A DNA stretch of 23,995 nt from Lachnospiraceae bacterium (GCA_021204285.1 JAJPZP010000046.1:1-23995), one strand, 5' to 3'. Counted from the stretch's first letter, positions 1 through 8,123 are shown. Numbers and translations are program-made. The notes: generated from the sequence alone by a model not told the origin.

Positions 1-90
1 CTCGTAATCCTCGCGCCAGCGCTCATCATTTTCATATAAATCTTCAATCGCCCATTTATATTCGGAAGGGATTTCCTCTCTTGTCCTCAC
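1..90 (-). CDS. pepF: Oligoendopeptidase F-like metallopeptidase, N-terminal fragment (runs off left edge)
   Basis: Only about 30 codons are present, read leftwards off the window edge. The translation (RTREEIPSEYKWAIEDLY then ENDERW) resembles the start of M3B oligoendopeptidase F proteins, where a basic residue, E-(I/V)-P, a Trp, a D-(L/I)-Y and a later E-x-W recur near the N-terminus. Family members are cytosolic zinc peptidases that trim short peptides; the HExxH zinc site lies outside the window and cannot be checked. No ATG is available. GTG at 90 is preferred because a weak GGCGG lies 8 bases upstream; an in-frame GTG at 99 (adding M-Q-N) is the alternative. A stop codon lies in frame further upstream. 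The family call rests on a short stretch and is moderately sure. Confidence 0.62.
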   Translation of the reverse strand, partial: MRTREEIPSEYKWAIEDLYENDERWREDYE

Positions 91-116
91 GTTTTGCACC
101 GCCGTTTTTGATTATC

Positions 117-144
117 ATAATAACATATTTATCCCAAAAGTAAA
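117..144 (-). promoter_or_regulatory. Candidate sigma-A promoter for the pepF-like gene
   Basis: On the minus strand a TTTACT -35 box (139-144) and a TATTAT -10 box (117-122) are separated by 16 bases in an AT-rich stretch. The predicted start of transcription falls just upstream of the GTG codons at 99 and 90, giving a very short leader. Inferred from consensus only. Confidence 0.4.
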
Positions 145-171
145 TGCGAAGTATGCAAAGTTTTTCGACAA

Positions 172-1509
172 TCATTCATTCCGTATCGCGGCCAGCGGGC
201 TTAAGCGCATCGCGCGCAGCGCCGGGAAGAGTCCGGCCAGCATGCCCACCAATACGGCAAAGACGAGCGCGACGCCGACGAGCCAGATCGGGATATAAGA
301 AATACCTGAATAATAGCCGCCCGACGCGCCCCCTGCCACCTGATTGATGATGAGGGAGATGATCCCGCTTAAAATCAGTCCGATGAGCCCGCCGAAAAAG
401 CCGATAAATCCGGCCTCCATCAGGAACCTCGTGCGAATGTCCTTCAAATCGCAGCCCAGGACCTTGATAATCCCGATTTCCTTCGTGCGCTCGTAGATCG
501 ACATCATCATCGTGTTCGCGATGCCGATCGCGGCGACGAAGAGCGAGACCGCGCCGATACCGCCCAGCACGAGCTGAATCATCGACATCTGCTGCTGCGT
601 CTGTTCCATCCACTCCGCGTTGCTCGAGGCGGTATAGCCCATGTTCTGGATCTCTTCCATGACCTCGGATACATTGTTCATATCGTCCACGCGCACGTAG
701 ACCTCTTCATAATAAATGTCCTTGTAGGCCTTGCCGGACTTCGTGCTCGGCTGTCCGGGAATGACACTGTTTTTGAATACCTTTTTCAGCTGCGCGGTCA
801 GCGCGTCGATGTCTGCGAGCACATAGTAACAGTTGTCTTTGTATTCGTCGACGCCTCCCGCCATGAGGCCGCTGGCGGGAACAAGGTATTTCTTCGGCGC
901 TGAGACGCTCGAATCATACTGAGAGCTGTAATAGGCGTCTGTGTCGAAAACGAAGAAAATAGAGTCGTTCATCAGATCGACGTCCGGCAGCTCGCCCGTC
1001 TCCCAGTAATATTCATAGGTCTTCGCCTTATAAAAATCCGTGATGACCTGATTCCCATAGAAAAACTCAAGCGTATCGCTGTCCGTCGGCAGGCTTCCTT
1101 CGCTGACTTCGATATCCATGCTCTGCAGCGCCTCCTGCGACATGCCGCGCACGGTCAGCCAGGCCTCATAGCCGCCGAACTTCGCCATCACACTGACGCT
1201 TAAGATCGGCGAGGCTACCTCCACATGGGGAATCGCCCCGATTGCCTCCACGACCTCGTCGTCGATCAGTGCATCCGTGTCCGTTCCGGACGAAGAATAA
1301 TAATCCGTCCAGTTGTACACATCGATCGTGGTCAGTCCGCTGTACTGCTCGATCTGTTCAAGCGAGCTCTTCTGAAGGCCGAGACCCAGAGAGATCATGA
1401 CCACGATGGACGCCGTCCCGATCAGCACGCCGAACACAGTCAGTACCGTCCGCAGCTTTCGCCGCAGCAGATTGGAAGCGCTCATCCGCAGCAAATCCGA
1501 AAATTTCAT
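172..1509 (-). CDS. ABC transporter permease, FtsX/MacB type
   Basis: This 445-residue protein has the MacB/FtsX permease layout. One membrane helix near residues 20-45 follows a short basic N-terminus (SNLLRRKLRTVLTVFGVLIG). A large extracytoplasmic domain, about 45-305, resembles MacB_PCD. Three helices follow near 309-335, 362-390 and 405-432, with the conserved FtsX stretch NTMMMSIYERTKEIGIIKVLG between the first two. These permeases use ATP hydrolysis for mechanotransmission or export of peptides, lipoproteins or antimicrobials, not import. It is the last gene of an operon with the ATPase and CARDB-like protein upstream; its ATG lies 15 bases after the CARDB stop. The periplasmic-type domain contains many Tyr/Asp-rich segments and is probably specific to its partner. 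Substrate unknown. Confidence 0.9.
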   Translation of the reverse strand: MKFSDLLRMSASNLLRRKLRTVLTVFGVLIGTASIVVMISLGLGLQKSSLEQIEQYSGLTTIDVYNWTDYYSSSGTDTDALIDDEVVEAIGAIPHVEVASPILSVSVMAKFGGYEAWLTVRGMSQEALQSMDIEVSEGSLPTDSDTLEFFYGNQVITDFYKAKTYEYYWETGELPDVDLMNDSIFFVFDTDAYYSSQYDSSVSAPKKYLVPASGLMAGGVDEYKDNCYYVLADIDALTAQLKKVFKNSVIPGQPSTKSGKAYKDIYYEEVYVRVDDMNNVSEVMEEIQNMGYTASSNAEWMEQTQQQMSMIQLVLGGIGAVSLFVAAIGIANTMMMSIYERTKEIGIIKVLGCDLKDIRTRFLMEAGFIGFFGGLIGLILSGIISLIINQVAGGASGGYYSGISYIPIWLVGVALVFAVLVGMLAGLFPALRAMRLSPLAAIRNE

Positions 1510-1524
1510 GCGACTTCCTCCCGC

Positions 1525-3015
1525 CTACAGCTCCGTTTCGTCATCATCCAGATCAAGGAGTTCCTCCTCGAGCTTCTGCTGCTTTTTCTTCTTTTTCTTT
1601 TTCAGGATCAGAACGACCACAATGGCTGCAACCAGCAACAGAACGATCACGACGATGACCGCGACCGAGCTGCTGCCCCCGCTCTCCATCTCCATCTCTT
1701 CCATATCGAAATCGTCCATGTAATAGTCTTCATAGACCTCGCTTACGTAGAGCTCGATCTCTTTCTCAATCACCGTAGCCTCACCGGACTCATCCTCATA
1801 GGAAATCTCAAGTGTCACCAGACCATCATCCATCGTGGCCTGCGCACCGGTCAGATACATATCCACCGAGCCGGTCGCGCCGGAATCCAGATTTCCGATG
1901 AAGGCTTCACCGCCGCTGACGGAATCCGCCACCGCCCTGACCGTCACGTTGTAAAGTTTTGTCTTGCCGAGATTGTAGATCTCAAACATGACATTGGACT
2001 CGCTTCCCACCTCGATGCTGGTCGGCATCACCTCCGGCTCGCTCATGTCAACGCGCGCCTCCTGCTTCACCGGAATCGAGACACTCGCCGTGTTCGTGTA
2101 GGAGTTGACCTTCTCATCCTCGTAGCTCATATTTACATCGACTGCATAGGGCTTCTGCGCAAGGTCGGAGCGCGTCTCGAGCTCAATCTCGATGTCCTTC
2201 GTGCCGTTCCGCTCTATTTTGTCCACAAAGATCGTATTGGAACCGGCAGTCGGCAGGAAGGACTCATAGGTCGTATCCGAATCGGAACCCGTCACGACCG
2301 CAGAAAACTCAAAGAGCATGTTGCTGACACTCGTGGAGGTCGAAGTGTTCTTCAGATGCAGGGTCAGTACAAAGCTCTCGCCGGCGTGGACCGTCTCCGG
2401 ATCCGTCTCAAAACCGGTCACGATCACACGCGGCGTAGACTGCGTGCCGTCCGCGCTGACGCCCGCCGTGCCGTTCGTCTGTATGTAGGTGTCGAGCGTC
2501 GTGCTCTGGCTTGTCCCGTCGGAGGCAAAGTAACGCACATCGAAGGAAATTTTCAGATAGCCGCTGCCCACATCATCCCGCGTGGTCAGGTTCCAGGTCA
2601 GCTCCCGACGACGGTCCATGTCGGACATACCGGTATTCGTGCCCGGCAGATCCGCGATCGTCTGCGAATAACTCGACTGCGTGATCTCAAAAGGCCAGAC
2701 TGAAGAGTCCATACTGAGCACCGGAGTCACGACCGCATTACTGACGTCGGTCTTCCCCATATTGACGACAGGGAGGACGATACTCACGCTCTGCCCGGCA
2801 TTCGCGACCGGCGTCACCCAGTCTCCGCCCACCATCAGGTAATGGTCGGCGGCCATAACGACCGTCTCTTCCTCCTCGTCGTCTTCGTCCTCCTCTTCCG
2901 CATCCTCCGTGGCGGTCACCAAAAGCGCCGCTCCCGGCAGCGCTGCCACCACCGCCAGCGTCAGCATACCCGCACACAGCGTTGCCAGTATTCTCTTCAC
3001 ACACTGTCTTCTCAT
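1525..3015 (-). CDS. Secreted, C-terminally membrane-anchored CARDB/COG1361-like protein
   Basis: 496 residues. An N-terminal signal peptide (basic MRRQCVKR, then a hydrophobic run to about residue 35) is followed by an acidic linker rich in Glu and Asp (about 36-52). The body consists of beta-rich repeats with the flavour of COG1361/CARDB modules (for example VGGDWVTPVANAGQSVSIVL and EVGSESNVMFEIYNLGKT). A single C-terminal helix (about 445-468) is followed by a run of seven lysines and an acidic tail. It should sit on the outer face of the membrane, anchored at its C-terminus. It lies between the ATPase and permease of one transporter, so it is probably an extracytoplasmic accessory subunit. 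Its ATG overlaps the ATPase stop by one base (TAATG), implying translational coupling. The stop is TAG. Function is inferred from topology and context. Confidence 0.75.
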   Translation of the reverse strand: MRRQCVKRILATLCAGMLTLAVVAALPGAALLVTATEDAEEEDEDDEEEETVVMAADHYLMVGGDWVTPVANAGQSVSIVLPVVNMGKTDVSNAVVTPVLSMDSSVWPFEITQSSYSQTIADLPGTNTGMSDMDRRRELTWNLTTRDDVGSGYLKISFDVRYFASDGTSQSTTLDTYIQTNGTAGVSADGTQSTPRVIVTGFETDPETVHAGESFVLTLHLKNTSTSTSVSNMLFEFSAVVTGSDSDTTYESFLPTAGSNTIFVDKIERNGTKDIEIELETRSDLAQKPYAVDVNMSYEDEKVNSYTNTASVSIPVKQEARVDMSEPEVMPTSIEVGSESNVMFEIYNLGKTKLYNVTVRAVADSVSGGEAFIGNLDSGATGSVDMYLTGAQATMDDGLVTLEISYEDESGEATVIEKEIELYVSEVYEDYYMDDFDMEEMEMESGGSSSVAVIVVIVLLLVAAIVVVLILKKKKKKKQQKLEEELLDLDDDETEL

Positions 3016-3737
3016 TATTTCCCGTCCTCCCTGTATTCCTGCTGTTCCTCTATTTTCACGATCTTTCCGTCAATAATATGAAAAATCCGGTCCGCGAATC
3101 CTGCCAGATGCCGGTCATGCGTGACCATGACCATCGTCTGCCTGTTCTCCTGCACGACCCTGCGCATGAGCCCCAGTACCTCCTCCGAGGTGCGCGAGTC
3201 CAGATTGCCGGTCGGCTCGTCGGCAAAGATGATCTCCGAATCGAGTACGAGCGCCCGCGCCACGCCGACGCGCTGCTGCTGCCCGCCCGACATCTCGGTG
3301 GGCCGGTGCTTCACATGCGTTGAGAGCCCGACCAGCTTCAGCATCTTTTCCGCCTTCGCCTCGCGCGTCTTTTTGTCCACACCGCGGAAGGTCAGCGGCA
3401 GCGCCACATTCTCCACCGCATTCATTGTCGGCAACAGATTGAAGGACTGAAAGATGAAACCCACCTTCTCCCGCCGGAAATGAACCAGCTCGTTCTCACT
3501 CATTCGTTCGAGATGCTCGACCGCGATGATGACCTCTGCCTTCGTCGGCTTCTCAAGACCCGCCAGCATGTTCAGCATCGTCGATTTGCCGGAACCCGAG
3601 GTGCCGACGATCGCGCAGAACTCTCCCCTGCGGATCGTCAGATCAACGCCGTTCAGCGCACGCACCTTCTCCTCCCCGACGCGGAATATCTTATAGAGAT
3701 TCTTCACCTGGATGACTGCCTGCACGGAGCTGTCCAT
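3015..3737 (-). CDS. ABC transporter ATP-binding protein, MacB/LolD/FtsE type
   Basis: 240-residue nucleotide-binding subunit that powers the FtsX-type permease encoded two genes downstream. Visible motifs are Walker A GTSGSGKST (45-53), Q-loop VGFIFQSFNLLP (about 92-103), ABC signature MSGGQQQR (149-156), Walker B IIFADEPTG (169-177), the D-loop Asn-Leu-Asp (178-180), and the switch His in VMVTHD. The start at 3737 is preferred over an upstream in-frame ATG at 3794 because a GGAGGGAGGG Shine-Dalgarno lies just before it, family members begin about here, and the upstream ATG lies within the promoter. First gene of the operon. Its stop overlaps the start of the CARDB-like gene by one base. Confidence 0.93.
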   Translation of the reverse strand: MDSSVQAVIQVKNLYKIFRVGEEKVRALNGVDLTIRRGEFCAIVGTSGSGKSTMLNMLAGLEKPTKAEVIIAVEHLERMSENELVHFRREKVGFIFQSFNLLPTMNAVENVALPLTFRGVDKKTREAKAEKMLKLVGLSTHVKHRPTEMSGGQQQRVGVARALVLDSEIIFADEPTGNLDSRTSEEVLGLMRRVVQENRQTMVMVTHDRHLAGFADRIFHIIDGKIVKIEEQQEYREDGK

Positions 3738-3768
3738 CTGACGCCCTCCCTCCTTGTATTCTGGACTC

Positions 3769-3777
3769 AGTATAGCA
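3769..3777 (-). promoter_or_regulatory. Extended -10 promoter of the ABC export operon
   Basis: On the minus strand the sequence TGCTATACT matches an extended -10 element (TGN plus TATACT). It lies about 30 bases upstream of the ATPase ATG and downstream of the secDF terminator. No convincing -35 box is seen at 16-18 bases spacing, which is tolerated at extended -10 promoters. Confidence 0.5.
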
Positions 3778-3825
3778 TAAATCCGGGCATACATTTCTTA
3801 AAATTCCTTAAGTTTATCTTCAGGC

Positions 3826-3860
3826 AAAAAAAGGACGCTCTGCCTGTCTGCAGAGCGTCC
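3826..3860 (-). terminator. Intrinsic terminator after secDF
   Basis: A perfect 11-base-pair stem (GGACGCTCTGC at 3833-3843 with its complement at 3850-3860) encloses a 6-base loop. On the minus strand it is followed directly by seven T residues (3826-3832). It sits about 20 bases beyond the secDF stop codon and separates that operon from the ABC operon. Confidence 0.92.
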
Positions 3861-3881
3861 CTTTCTCTGATTATAATGTTC

Positions 3882-6035
3882 TTATTCTTCGCTCTCCGAG
3901 CTTTTGATCTTCGTCTTCATCAGATACCACAGCGCCCCCGTGATACACACGGACGAGTACGCGCCGCAGATGATGCCGACCATCAGCGGCAGCGCGAACT
4001 CACGGATCGAAGCCACACCCAGAATGAAGAGCACCGCCACCATGACGAAGGTGGTCAGCGAGGTGTAGATACTCCGGGTCAGCGTCTGGGTGATGCTGTT
4101 GTTGACCAGTTCTTCCAGACTGTCCTTTTTCTTCATCTCGCCGAGGTTCTCACGGATGCGGTCGAAGATGACAATCGTCGCGTTGATCGAGTAGCCCACG
4201 ATTGTCAGCATGCAGGCAATGAAGGTATTGCCCACGGAGATCCGTGCAACGCCATAGAACACGAGCACGACCAGCACATCGTGGAGCAGCGCCACCACCG
4301 CGCTCGCCGCGAAACGCAGATCCTTGAAGCGGATCCAGATGTAGAGCAGCATGCAGCCCGTCGCCACGATGACCGAAATAATCGCGTCGCTGCGCATCTC
4401 GCTGCTGATCACGCCGCTGATGCTCTCTGCGGTGATTGCGTCATCCCCCAGCTCAAACTCTTCCGTCAGGCGTTCATCCAGCTCGGTACGCGTCTCCAGG
4501 TCAAGCTCTGTCGTCTTGATCACGACCTGCGTGCTGCCGGAGACCTTCTGCGTCTGAATATCATTATTTCCGACGACCTCGGCGACGAGCGGCACAACCT
4601 GCTCATCGATCTCCTCGATCGTCAGGTCTTCATTGAATTCCACCGTCGTCGACGTGCCGCCCTGGAACTCCAGGCCGTAGGCAAGAAGCCCTTTTCCGGA
4701 GGCAGCATGAAAGCCCATGCAGCCGATCCCGAGGACGATAATCGCCAGCGAGACCGTGAAAAAGATCTTCCTCTTTCCGAGAAAGTTGATGGCTTTTCGC
4801 TCTTTCGCCGCGCCGTACCACTTCGCGTCATGGATACCGAGACCATAAAGCGCGTTCAGTACCAGCCGCGTCACGACGAGCGCCGTGAACATCGATACAA
4901 CGATACCTAGCGCCAGCGTCTGCGCGAATCCCTTGACACTGCCGGTTCCCATCACGGCCAGCACCGCTGCCGCGATCAGCGTCGTGATATTGCCATCTAC
5001 AATCGCGGACAGCGCTTTCTTAAAGCCAATCTTGATCGACGTGCGGACCGTCTTGCCCGTGGCGATCTCCTCCCGCACACGCGCAAAGATAATCACGTTC
5101 GCATCCACCGCCATGCCGATGGAAAGGATAATACCGGCGATGCCCGGCAGGGTCAGCGTCATATCGAAACTGTTCAACAGCACCAGCACCAGAGCTACAT
5201 AGGTCGTCAGGGCGACGCCCGCCGCGAGTCCCATGATGCGGTAGGCAATGAGCATAAAGAGGATGACCAGCCCGAAGCCGATCGCTCCGGCCAGCAGGCT
5301 CGTCTCGATCGCCTCCTCGCCGAGCTTCGCGCCGACCACGTTCGAGCGCAGCTCTTCAAGCTCCAGGGAAAGCGAACCGATTCGGATCGTCGAGGCAAGC
5401 TGGTCGGCCTCCTCGTAAGTAAAGCTGCCGGAGATCTGGCATCTGCCATCGGTGATCGCCTCGTTGACGACCGGGGCGCTGATCACCTCGCTGTCGTAGA
5501 CGATCGCGATCTGATAGCCCACATTGGCTGCCGTCGCCTCCGCGAATTTCTCCGCGCCCTCGTCCGTCAGCGTCAGCTCCACGACATAGCTCTTATTGCC
5601 CATGCTGTCGGTCGCCGATCCTGCCTGCGCATTGGATACATCAGTGCCCTCGAGGACGACCTCGCCGTCCGTCGTCTGGAATTCCAGCGAGCCCGGCTGG
5701 CCAAGCTCGCTTAAGATCTCATTCGCGTCGCTCACACCCGGAATCTCGATATTGATCCGGTCGGAACCCTCCTGATAGACCTCCGCCTCCGTGCTGTAGC
5801 TCTCGACACGCTTCTGCAGCTTATAAATCGTATCCGCCATGTCCTCAGCGGACGGTTCCCCGTCCCCCACCGCCTGGTAGGTGATGCTGACGCCACCAGC
5901 CAGATCCAACCCTAAGTTGATGTCCTTCGCCGCCCCAAAGCTGTTCTCTCCCACGCCATATGCCGCCATATAGAGCAGAAGGCCCGTGACGCCGAGCGTC
6001 AGCAGCAATGTGACGACCGCTTTTGATTTTTTCAT
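3882..6035 (-). CDS. secDF: Fused protein translocase subunit SecDF
   Basis: 717 residues; SecD and SecF are fused in one chain. An N-terminal helix (about 8-26) is followed by the SecD signature LGLDLAGGVSITYQ (about 38-51), a large extracytoplasmic P1-like domain, and the SecD helix motif MAVDANVIIFARVREE near 300. The SecF half starts around 417 with its own first helix and has the SecF motif VGYSINATIVIFDRIREN near 618. SecDF uses the proton or sodium gradient to help SecYEG complete secretion. The start at 6035 has a GAGGAGAGAGG Shine-Dalgarno and gives the usual short basic N-terminus; the ORF upstream of it is scfB in another frame. The ATG overlaps the scfB stop as ATGA, so translation is probably coupled. 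It ends in an intrinsic terminator. Confidence 0.95.
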   Translation of the reverse strand: MKKSKAVVTLLLTLGVTGLLLYMAAYGVGENSFGAAKDINLGLDLAGGVSITYQAVGDGEPSAEDMADTIYKLQKRVESYSTEAEVYQEGSDRINIEIPGVSDANEILSELGQPGSLEFQTTDGEVVLEGTDVSNAQAGSATDSMGNKSYVVELTLTDEGAEKFAEATAANVGYQIAIVYDSEVISAPVVNEAITDGRCQISGSFTYEEADQLASTIRIGSLSLELEELRSNVVGAKLGEEAIETSLLAGAIGFGLVILFMLIAYRIMGLAAGVALTTYVALVLVLLNSFDMTLTLPGIAGIILSIGMAVDANVIIFARVREEIATGKTVRTSIKIGFKKALSAIVDGNITTLIAAAVLAVMGTGSVKGFAQTLALGIVVSMFTALVVTRLVLNALYGLGIHDAKWYGAAKERKAINFLGKRKIFFTVSLAIIVLGIGCMGFHAASGKGLLAYGLEFQGGTSTTVEFNEDLTIEEIDEQVVPLVAEVVGNNDIQTQKVSGSTQVVIKTTELDLETRTELDERLTEEFELGDDAITAESISGVISSEMRSDAIISVIVATGCMLLYIWIRFKDLRFAASAVVALLHDVLVVLVFYGVARISVGNTFIACMLTIVGYSINATIVIFDRIRENLGEMKKKDSLEELVNNSITQTLTRSIYTSLTTFVMVAVLFILGVASIREFALPLMVGIICGAYSSVCITGALWYLMKTKIKSSESEE

Positions 6036-7405
6036 CCTCTCTCCTCGTCTTTCTCCGCTTCCGCAGCCTTGATCATGATCGCACACTCCACGCGCTTGCA
6101 TTCCAGCTCGCAGCTGATGTCGTAAGCGTCGTTGATCGTGCCATGGAATTTATAAGAGTTCGCCGCGCAGCCTCCGCTGCAGTAGAATTTTGCGAAACAG
6201 TTTCTGCATTTCTCTTTGGAATAGACATTACAGGACTTGAATTCCTCACGGATATCCGGTCTCTTCAGCCCCTCGTCCACATTTCCCATGAGGAACTTCT
6301 CCTCGCCGACAAACTGATGACAGGGATAGAGATCGCCCCAGGGCGTGACCGCGAGATACTCCGTGCCGGAGCCGCAGCCGGACAGGCGCTTCACCACGCA
6401 GGGACCGCCGGTCAGATCGAGCATAAAGTGGAAGAAGGTAAACTCTTTATCCGTACCATGGCGCCGCACCATCTCCGCCGCCAGCTTATCGTACTCCGTG
6501 AAGATCTCCGGCAGATCCTCCTCGCGCAGTGCGTAGTCCTCGTCCTCCGTGCCCACGACCGGCTCAACGGAAATCTGTTTAAAACCGAGATCGGCCAGAT
6601 GCAGCACGTCCTTCGAAAAGTCTTTATTATGCCGGGTGAAGGTGCCGCGGACATAATATTTCTCCTGCCTGCGGCTGTCTGCCAGCTTCTGAAACTTCGG
6701 CAGGATCAGGTCATAGCTGCCGTGTCCATTGCGGAAGGGACGCATGTAATCGTGCACCTCCTTCCGGCCGTCGATGCTCAGCACGACGTTGCCCATCTCG
6801 CGGTTGACGAAGTCCTGCACCTCATCATTCAGCAGCACGCCGTTCGTCGTCAGCGTGAAGCGGAAATTCTTGTCATGCAGCTTCTCCTGCTCCCGCCCGT
6901 AGGCCACGAGATCCTTCACGACCTGCCAGTTCATCAGCGGCTCGCCGCCGAAGAAGTCAACCTCGAGATTACGGCGGTTCCCGGAATTCGCAATCAGGAA
7001 ATCGAGCGCCTTTTTGCCGACCTCATAGTTCATCAGCGCACGGCGGCCATGGTACTCGCCCTCCTCTGCAAAGCAGTAGCGGCAGGCAAGATTACAGTCA
7101 TGCGCGATGTGCAGGCACAGCGCCTTGACGACCGGCTTCCGGTTCGCCGCGATCTCCGCGATATAATTTTCGTAAATATCCTCGGTGTAAAGCTTTCCCG
7201 CCGCGATGAGCTCATCGAGATCCTCCGCCGCCTCGCGGATCTCCGCCTCCGGATAGCAGTCCCGCAGAAGCGCCACGGTTCCTTCCAGTCCCTTTTCCTT
7301 ATAATAAGGGATCATATCGTAGACCAGCTCGTCCACCACGTGGACGGAACCGCTGTTCACATCCAGCAGAATGTTATAACCGTTATTTTTATATCGATGT
7401 ACCAA
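6032..7405 (-). CDS. scfB: SCIFF peptide maturase, radical SAM/SPASM thioether-forming enzyme
   Basis: 457 residues. This enzyme installs Cys-to-alpha-carbon thioether crosslinks in the SCIFF peptide encoded directly upstream. An N-terminal peptide-recognition region (about 1-90; RRE-like by family knowledge) precedes the radical SAM motif CNLACRYC (C104, C108, C111). The conserved FFGGEPLMNW follows. The C-terminal SPASM domain is rich in cysteines: CGSGTEYLAVTPWGDLYPC, then CRNCFAKFYCSGGC, and CELECKRVEC. Length and Cys pattern match the family. Translation starts at TTG 7405 with GGAGG 8 bases upstream. The stop overlaps the secDF start by four bases. scfA lies 99 bases upstream with a hairpin between. 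The coupling to secDF suggests that supply of the modified peptide and secretion capacity are co-regulated, which is inference. Confidence 0.95.
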   Translation of the reverse strand: MVHRYKNNGYNILLDVNSGSVHVVDELVYDMIPYYKEKGLEGTVALLRDCYPEAEIREAAEDLDELIAAGKLYTEDIYENYIAEIAANRKPVVKALCLHIAHDCNLACRYCFAEEGEYHGRRALMNYEVGKKALDFLIANSGNRRNLEVDFFGGEPLMNWQVVKDLVAYGREQEKLHDKNFRFTLTTNGVLLNDEVQDFVNREMGNVVLSIDGRKEVHDYMRPFRNGHGSYDLILPKFQKLADSRRQEKYYVRGTFTRHNKDFSKDVLHLADLGFKQISVEPVVGTEDEDYALREEDLPEIFTEYDKLAAEMVRRHGTDKEFTFFHFMLDLTGGPCVVKRLSGCGSGTEYLAVTPWGDLYPCHQFVGEEKFLMGNVDEGLKRPDIREEFKSCNVYSKEKCRNCFAKFYCSGGCAANSYKFHGTINDAYDISCELECKRVECAIMIKAAEAEKDEERG

Positions 7406-7454
7406 CTATATTTCCTCCCTCATCCGACGTATGAAAAGGCCCACATCATGAAAG

Positions 7455-7480
7455 AAGCAGCGGCGTTCATGCCGCTGCTT
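7455..7480 (-). terminator. Hairpin between scfA and scfB, possible partial terminator or RNA-end stabiliser
   Basis: A perfect 10-base-pair stem (AAGCAGCGGC at 7455-7464 with GCCGCTGCTT at 7471-7480) has a 6-base loop. On the minus strand it is followed only by CTTTC (7454-7450), not a proper T tract, so termination should be incomplete. It lies 24 bases beyond the scfA stop and 49 bases before the scfB start. This is the usual position for a structure that makes a precursor peptide more abundant than its modifying enzyme. Confidence 0.55.
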
Positions 7481-7504
7481 GCTCCTTCATCATAAATCAA
7501 AATC

Positions 7505-7648
7505 TTATTTGTGGTTCTCACAGGTCTGATTTCCCACTGTGCAGGACGTCTTACATGCGGACTGGCAGGATGTCTGGCACTCGCCGCATCCGCCCTTCTT
7601 CATCGTGTTCTGCAGGGTCTGCGTATTCAAAGTCTTCACATGCTTCAT
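7505..7648 (-). CDS. scfA: SCIFF ribosomal peptide precursor (six cysteines in forty-five residues)
   Basis: A 47-residue gene that is easily missed. It starts MKHVKTLNTQTLQNTMKKGG, and the C-terminal half carries six cysteines: CGECQTSCQSACKTSC, then C43 near the end. Cysteines fall at 21, 24, 28, 32, 36 and 43. The N-terminal KTLNT block and the GGCGECQTSCQSACKTSC core are hallmarks of SCIFF, a conserved ribosomally made peptide of Clostridia. Its maturase scfB follows immediately and crosslinks Cys to Thr and other residues within the core. The Shine-Dalgarno is GAGGAGGG, upstream of ATG 7648. A promoter with near-consensus boxes lies 43 bases upstream. The biological role of mature SCIFF remains unsettled as far as I know. 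No dedicated exporter or protease is adjacent; SecDF is the nearest transport gene. Confidence 0.96.
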   Translation of the reverse strand: MKHVKTLNTQTLQNTMKKGGCGECQTSCQSACKTSCTVGNQTCENHK

Positions 7649-7690
7649 CTTCTATTCCCTCCTCGGTCGTTGCTTCAAATGAACAGGCTT

Positions 7691-7720
7691 AGTATAGCAC
7701 ACTCCCTCGCGGCGCGTCAA
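7691..7720 (-). promoter_or_regulatory. Strong promoter of scfA-scfB-secDF
   Basis: Minus strand: -35 TTGACG (7715-7720), an 18-base spacer, then an extended -10 TGCTATACT (TATACT at 7691-7696). This lies 43 bases before the scfA start codon, just beyond the end of the TIGR04086-like gene. The boxes differ from consensus at only one position each. Confidence 0.75.
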
Positions 7721-7748
7721 GACGCGTGAAAAACTTATACACCGGCAT

Positions 7749-8123
7749 TCAGGACAACATTCCTCCCAGCATTCCGCCGCCCATGCACAGCAGAAAAGTC
7801 GTGGCAAGCCCCGAACCACTGCTGCCCAGTTCCCGGGTCACCGCAAGCGAGACCAGGGTCAGACTCACAAAGTACAACAACCCGAGCAGCACGCCCCACA
7901 GGCATTTTCGGCTGCGGATCATCTTTCCCGCCAGAAAACCACCCATAAAGCACGACAGAATATAGGTGAAAATAATCGCGACCTGCACCTTCCCCTCGTC
8001 AAGCTGGAAACGGTACAGAAGCATCGCAGTCAGAAGCAGCAGCAAAACGGTTACAATATAAGCCGCAAACAGCGCCTTTACGATCCGCAGCGCCCGGCCG
8101 GCGTACTGCACAGGATTTCTCAT
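7749..8123 (-). CDS. TIGR04086/YrzE-like small membrane protein
   Basis: 124 residues with four hydrophobic segments: about 14-36 (VKALFAAYIVTVLLLLLTAM), 46-67 (VQVAIIFTYILSCFMGGFLAGK), 72-95 and 105-122 (Gly/Met rich). By my recollection of the family this is TIGR04086, a hydrophobic protein found in Firmicutes, often near yajC/secDF or SCIFF genes (YrzE in Bacillus). Function unknown; a role near the secretion machinery is only guilt by association. Start 8123 is preferred to an in-frame ATG at 8147: GAGG lies 8 bases before 8123, whereas 8147 has no ribosome binding site. It is co-directional with scfA, but scfA has its own promoter in the gap. Confidence 0.78.
   Translation of the reverse strand: MRNPVQYAGRALRIVKALFAAYIVTVLLLLLTAMLLYRFQLDEGKVQVAIIFTYILSCFMGGFLAGKMIRSRKCLWGVLLGLLYFVSLTLVSLAVTRELGSSGSGLATTFLLCMGGGMLGGMLS

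Noticed and set aside
1225..2703. Long open frame opposite the CARDB-like and permease genes
   Set aside because: It has no family-like sequence and no ribosome site and is rich in His, Arg and Ile. It is a shadow of codon bias in the two real genes. The same applies to long frames opposite secDF, scfB, the CBS protein and leuC.
3738..3794. Upstream start for the ABC ATPase
   Set aside because: The extra 19 codons overlap the extended -10 element, and the GGAGGGAGGG site clearly serves the ATG at 3737.
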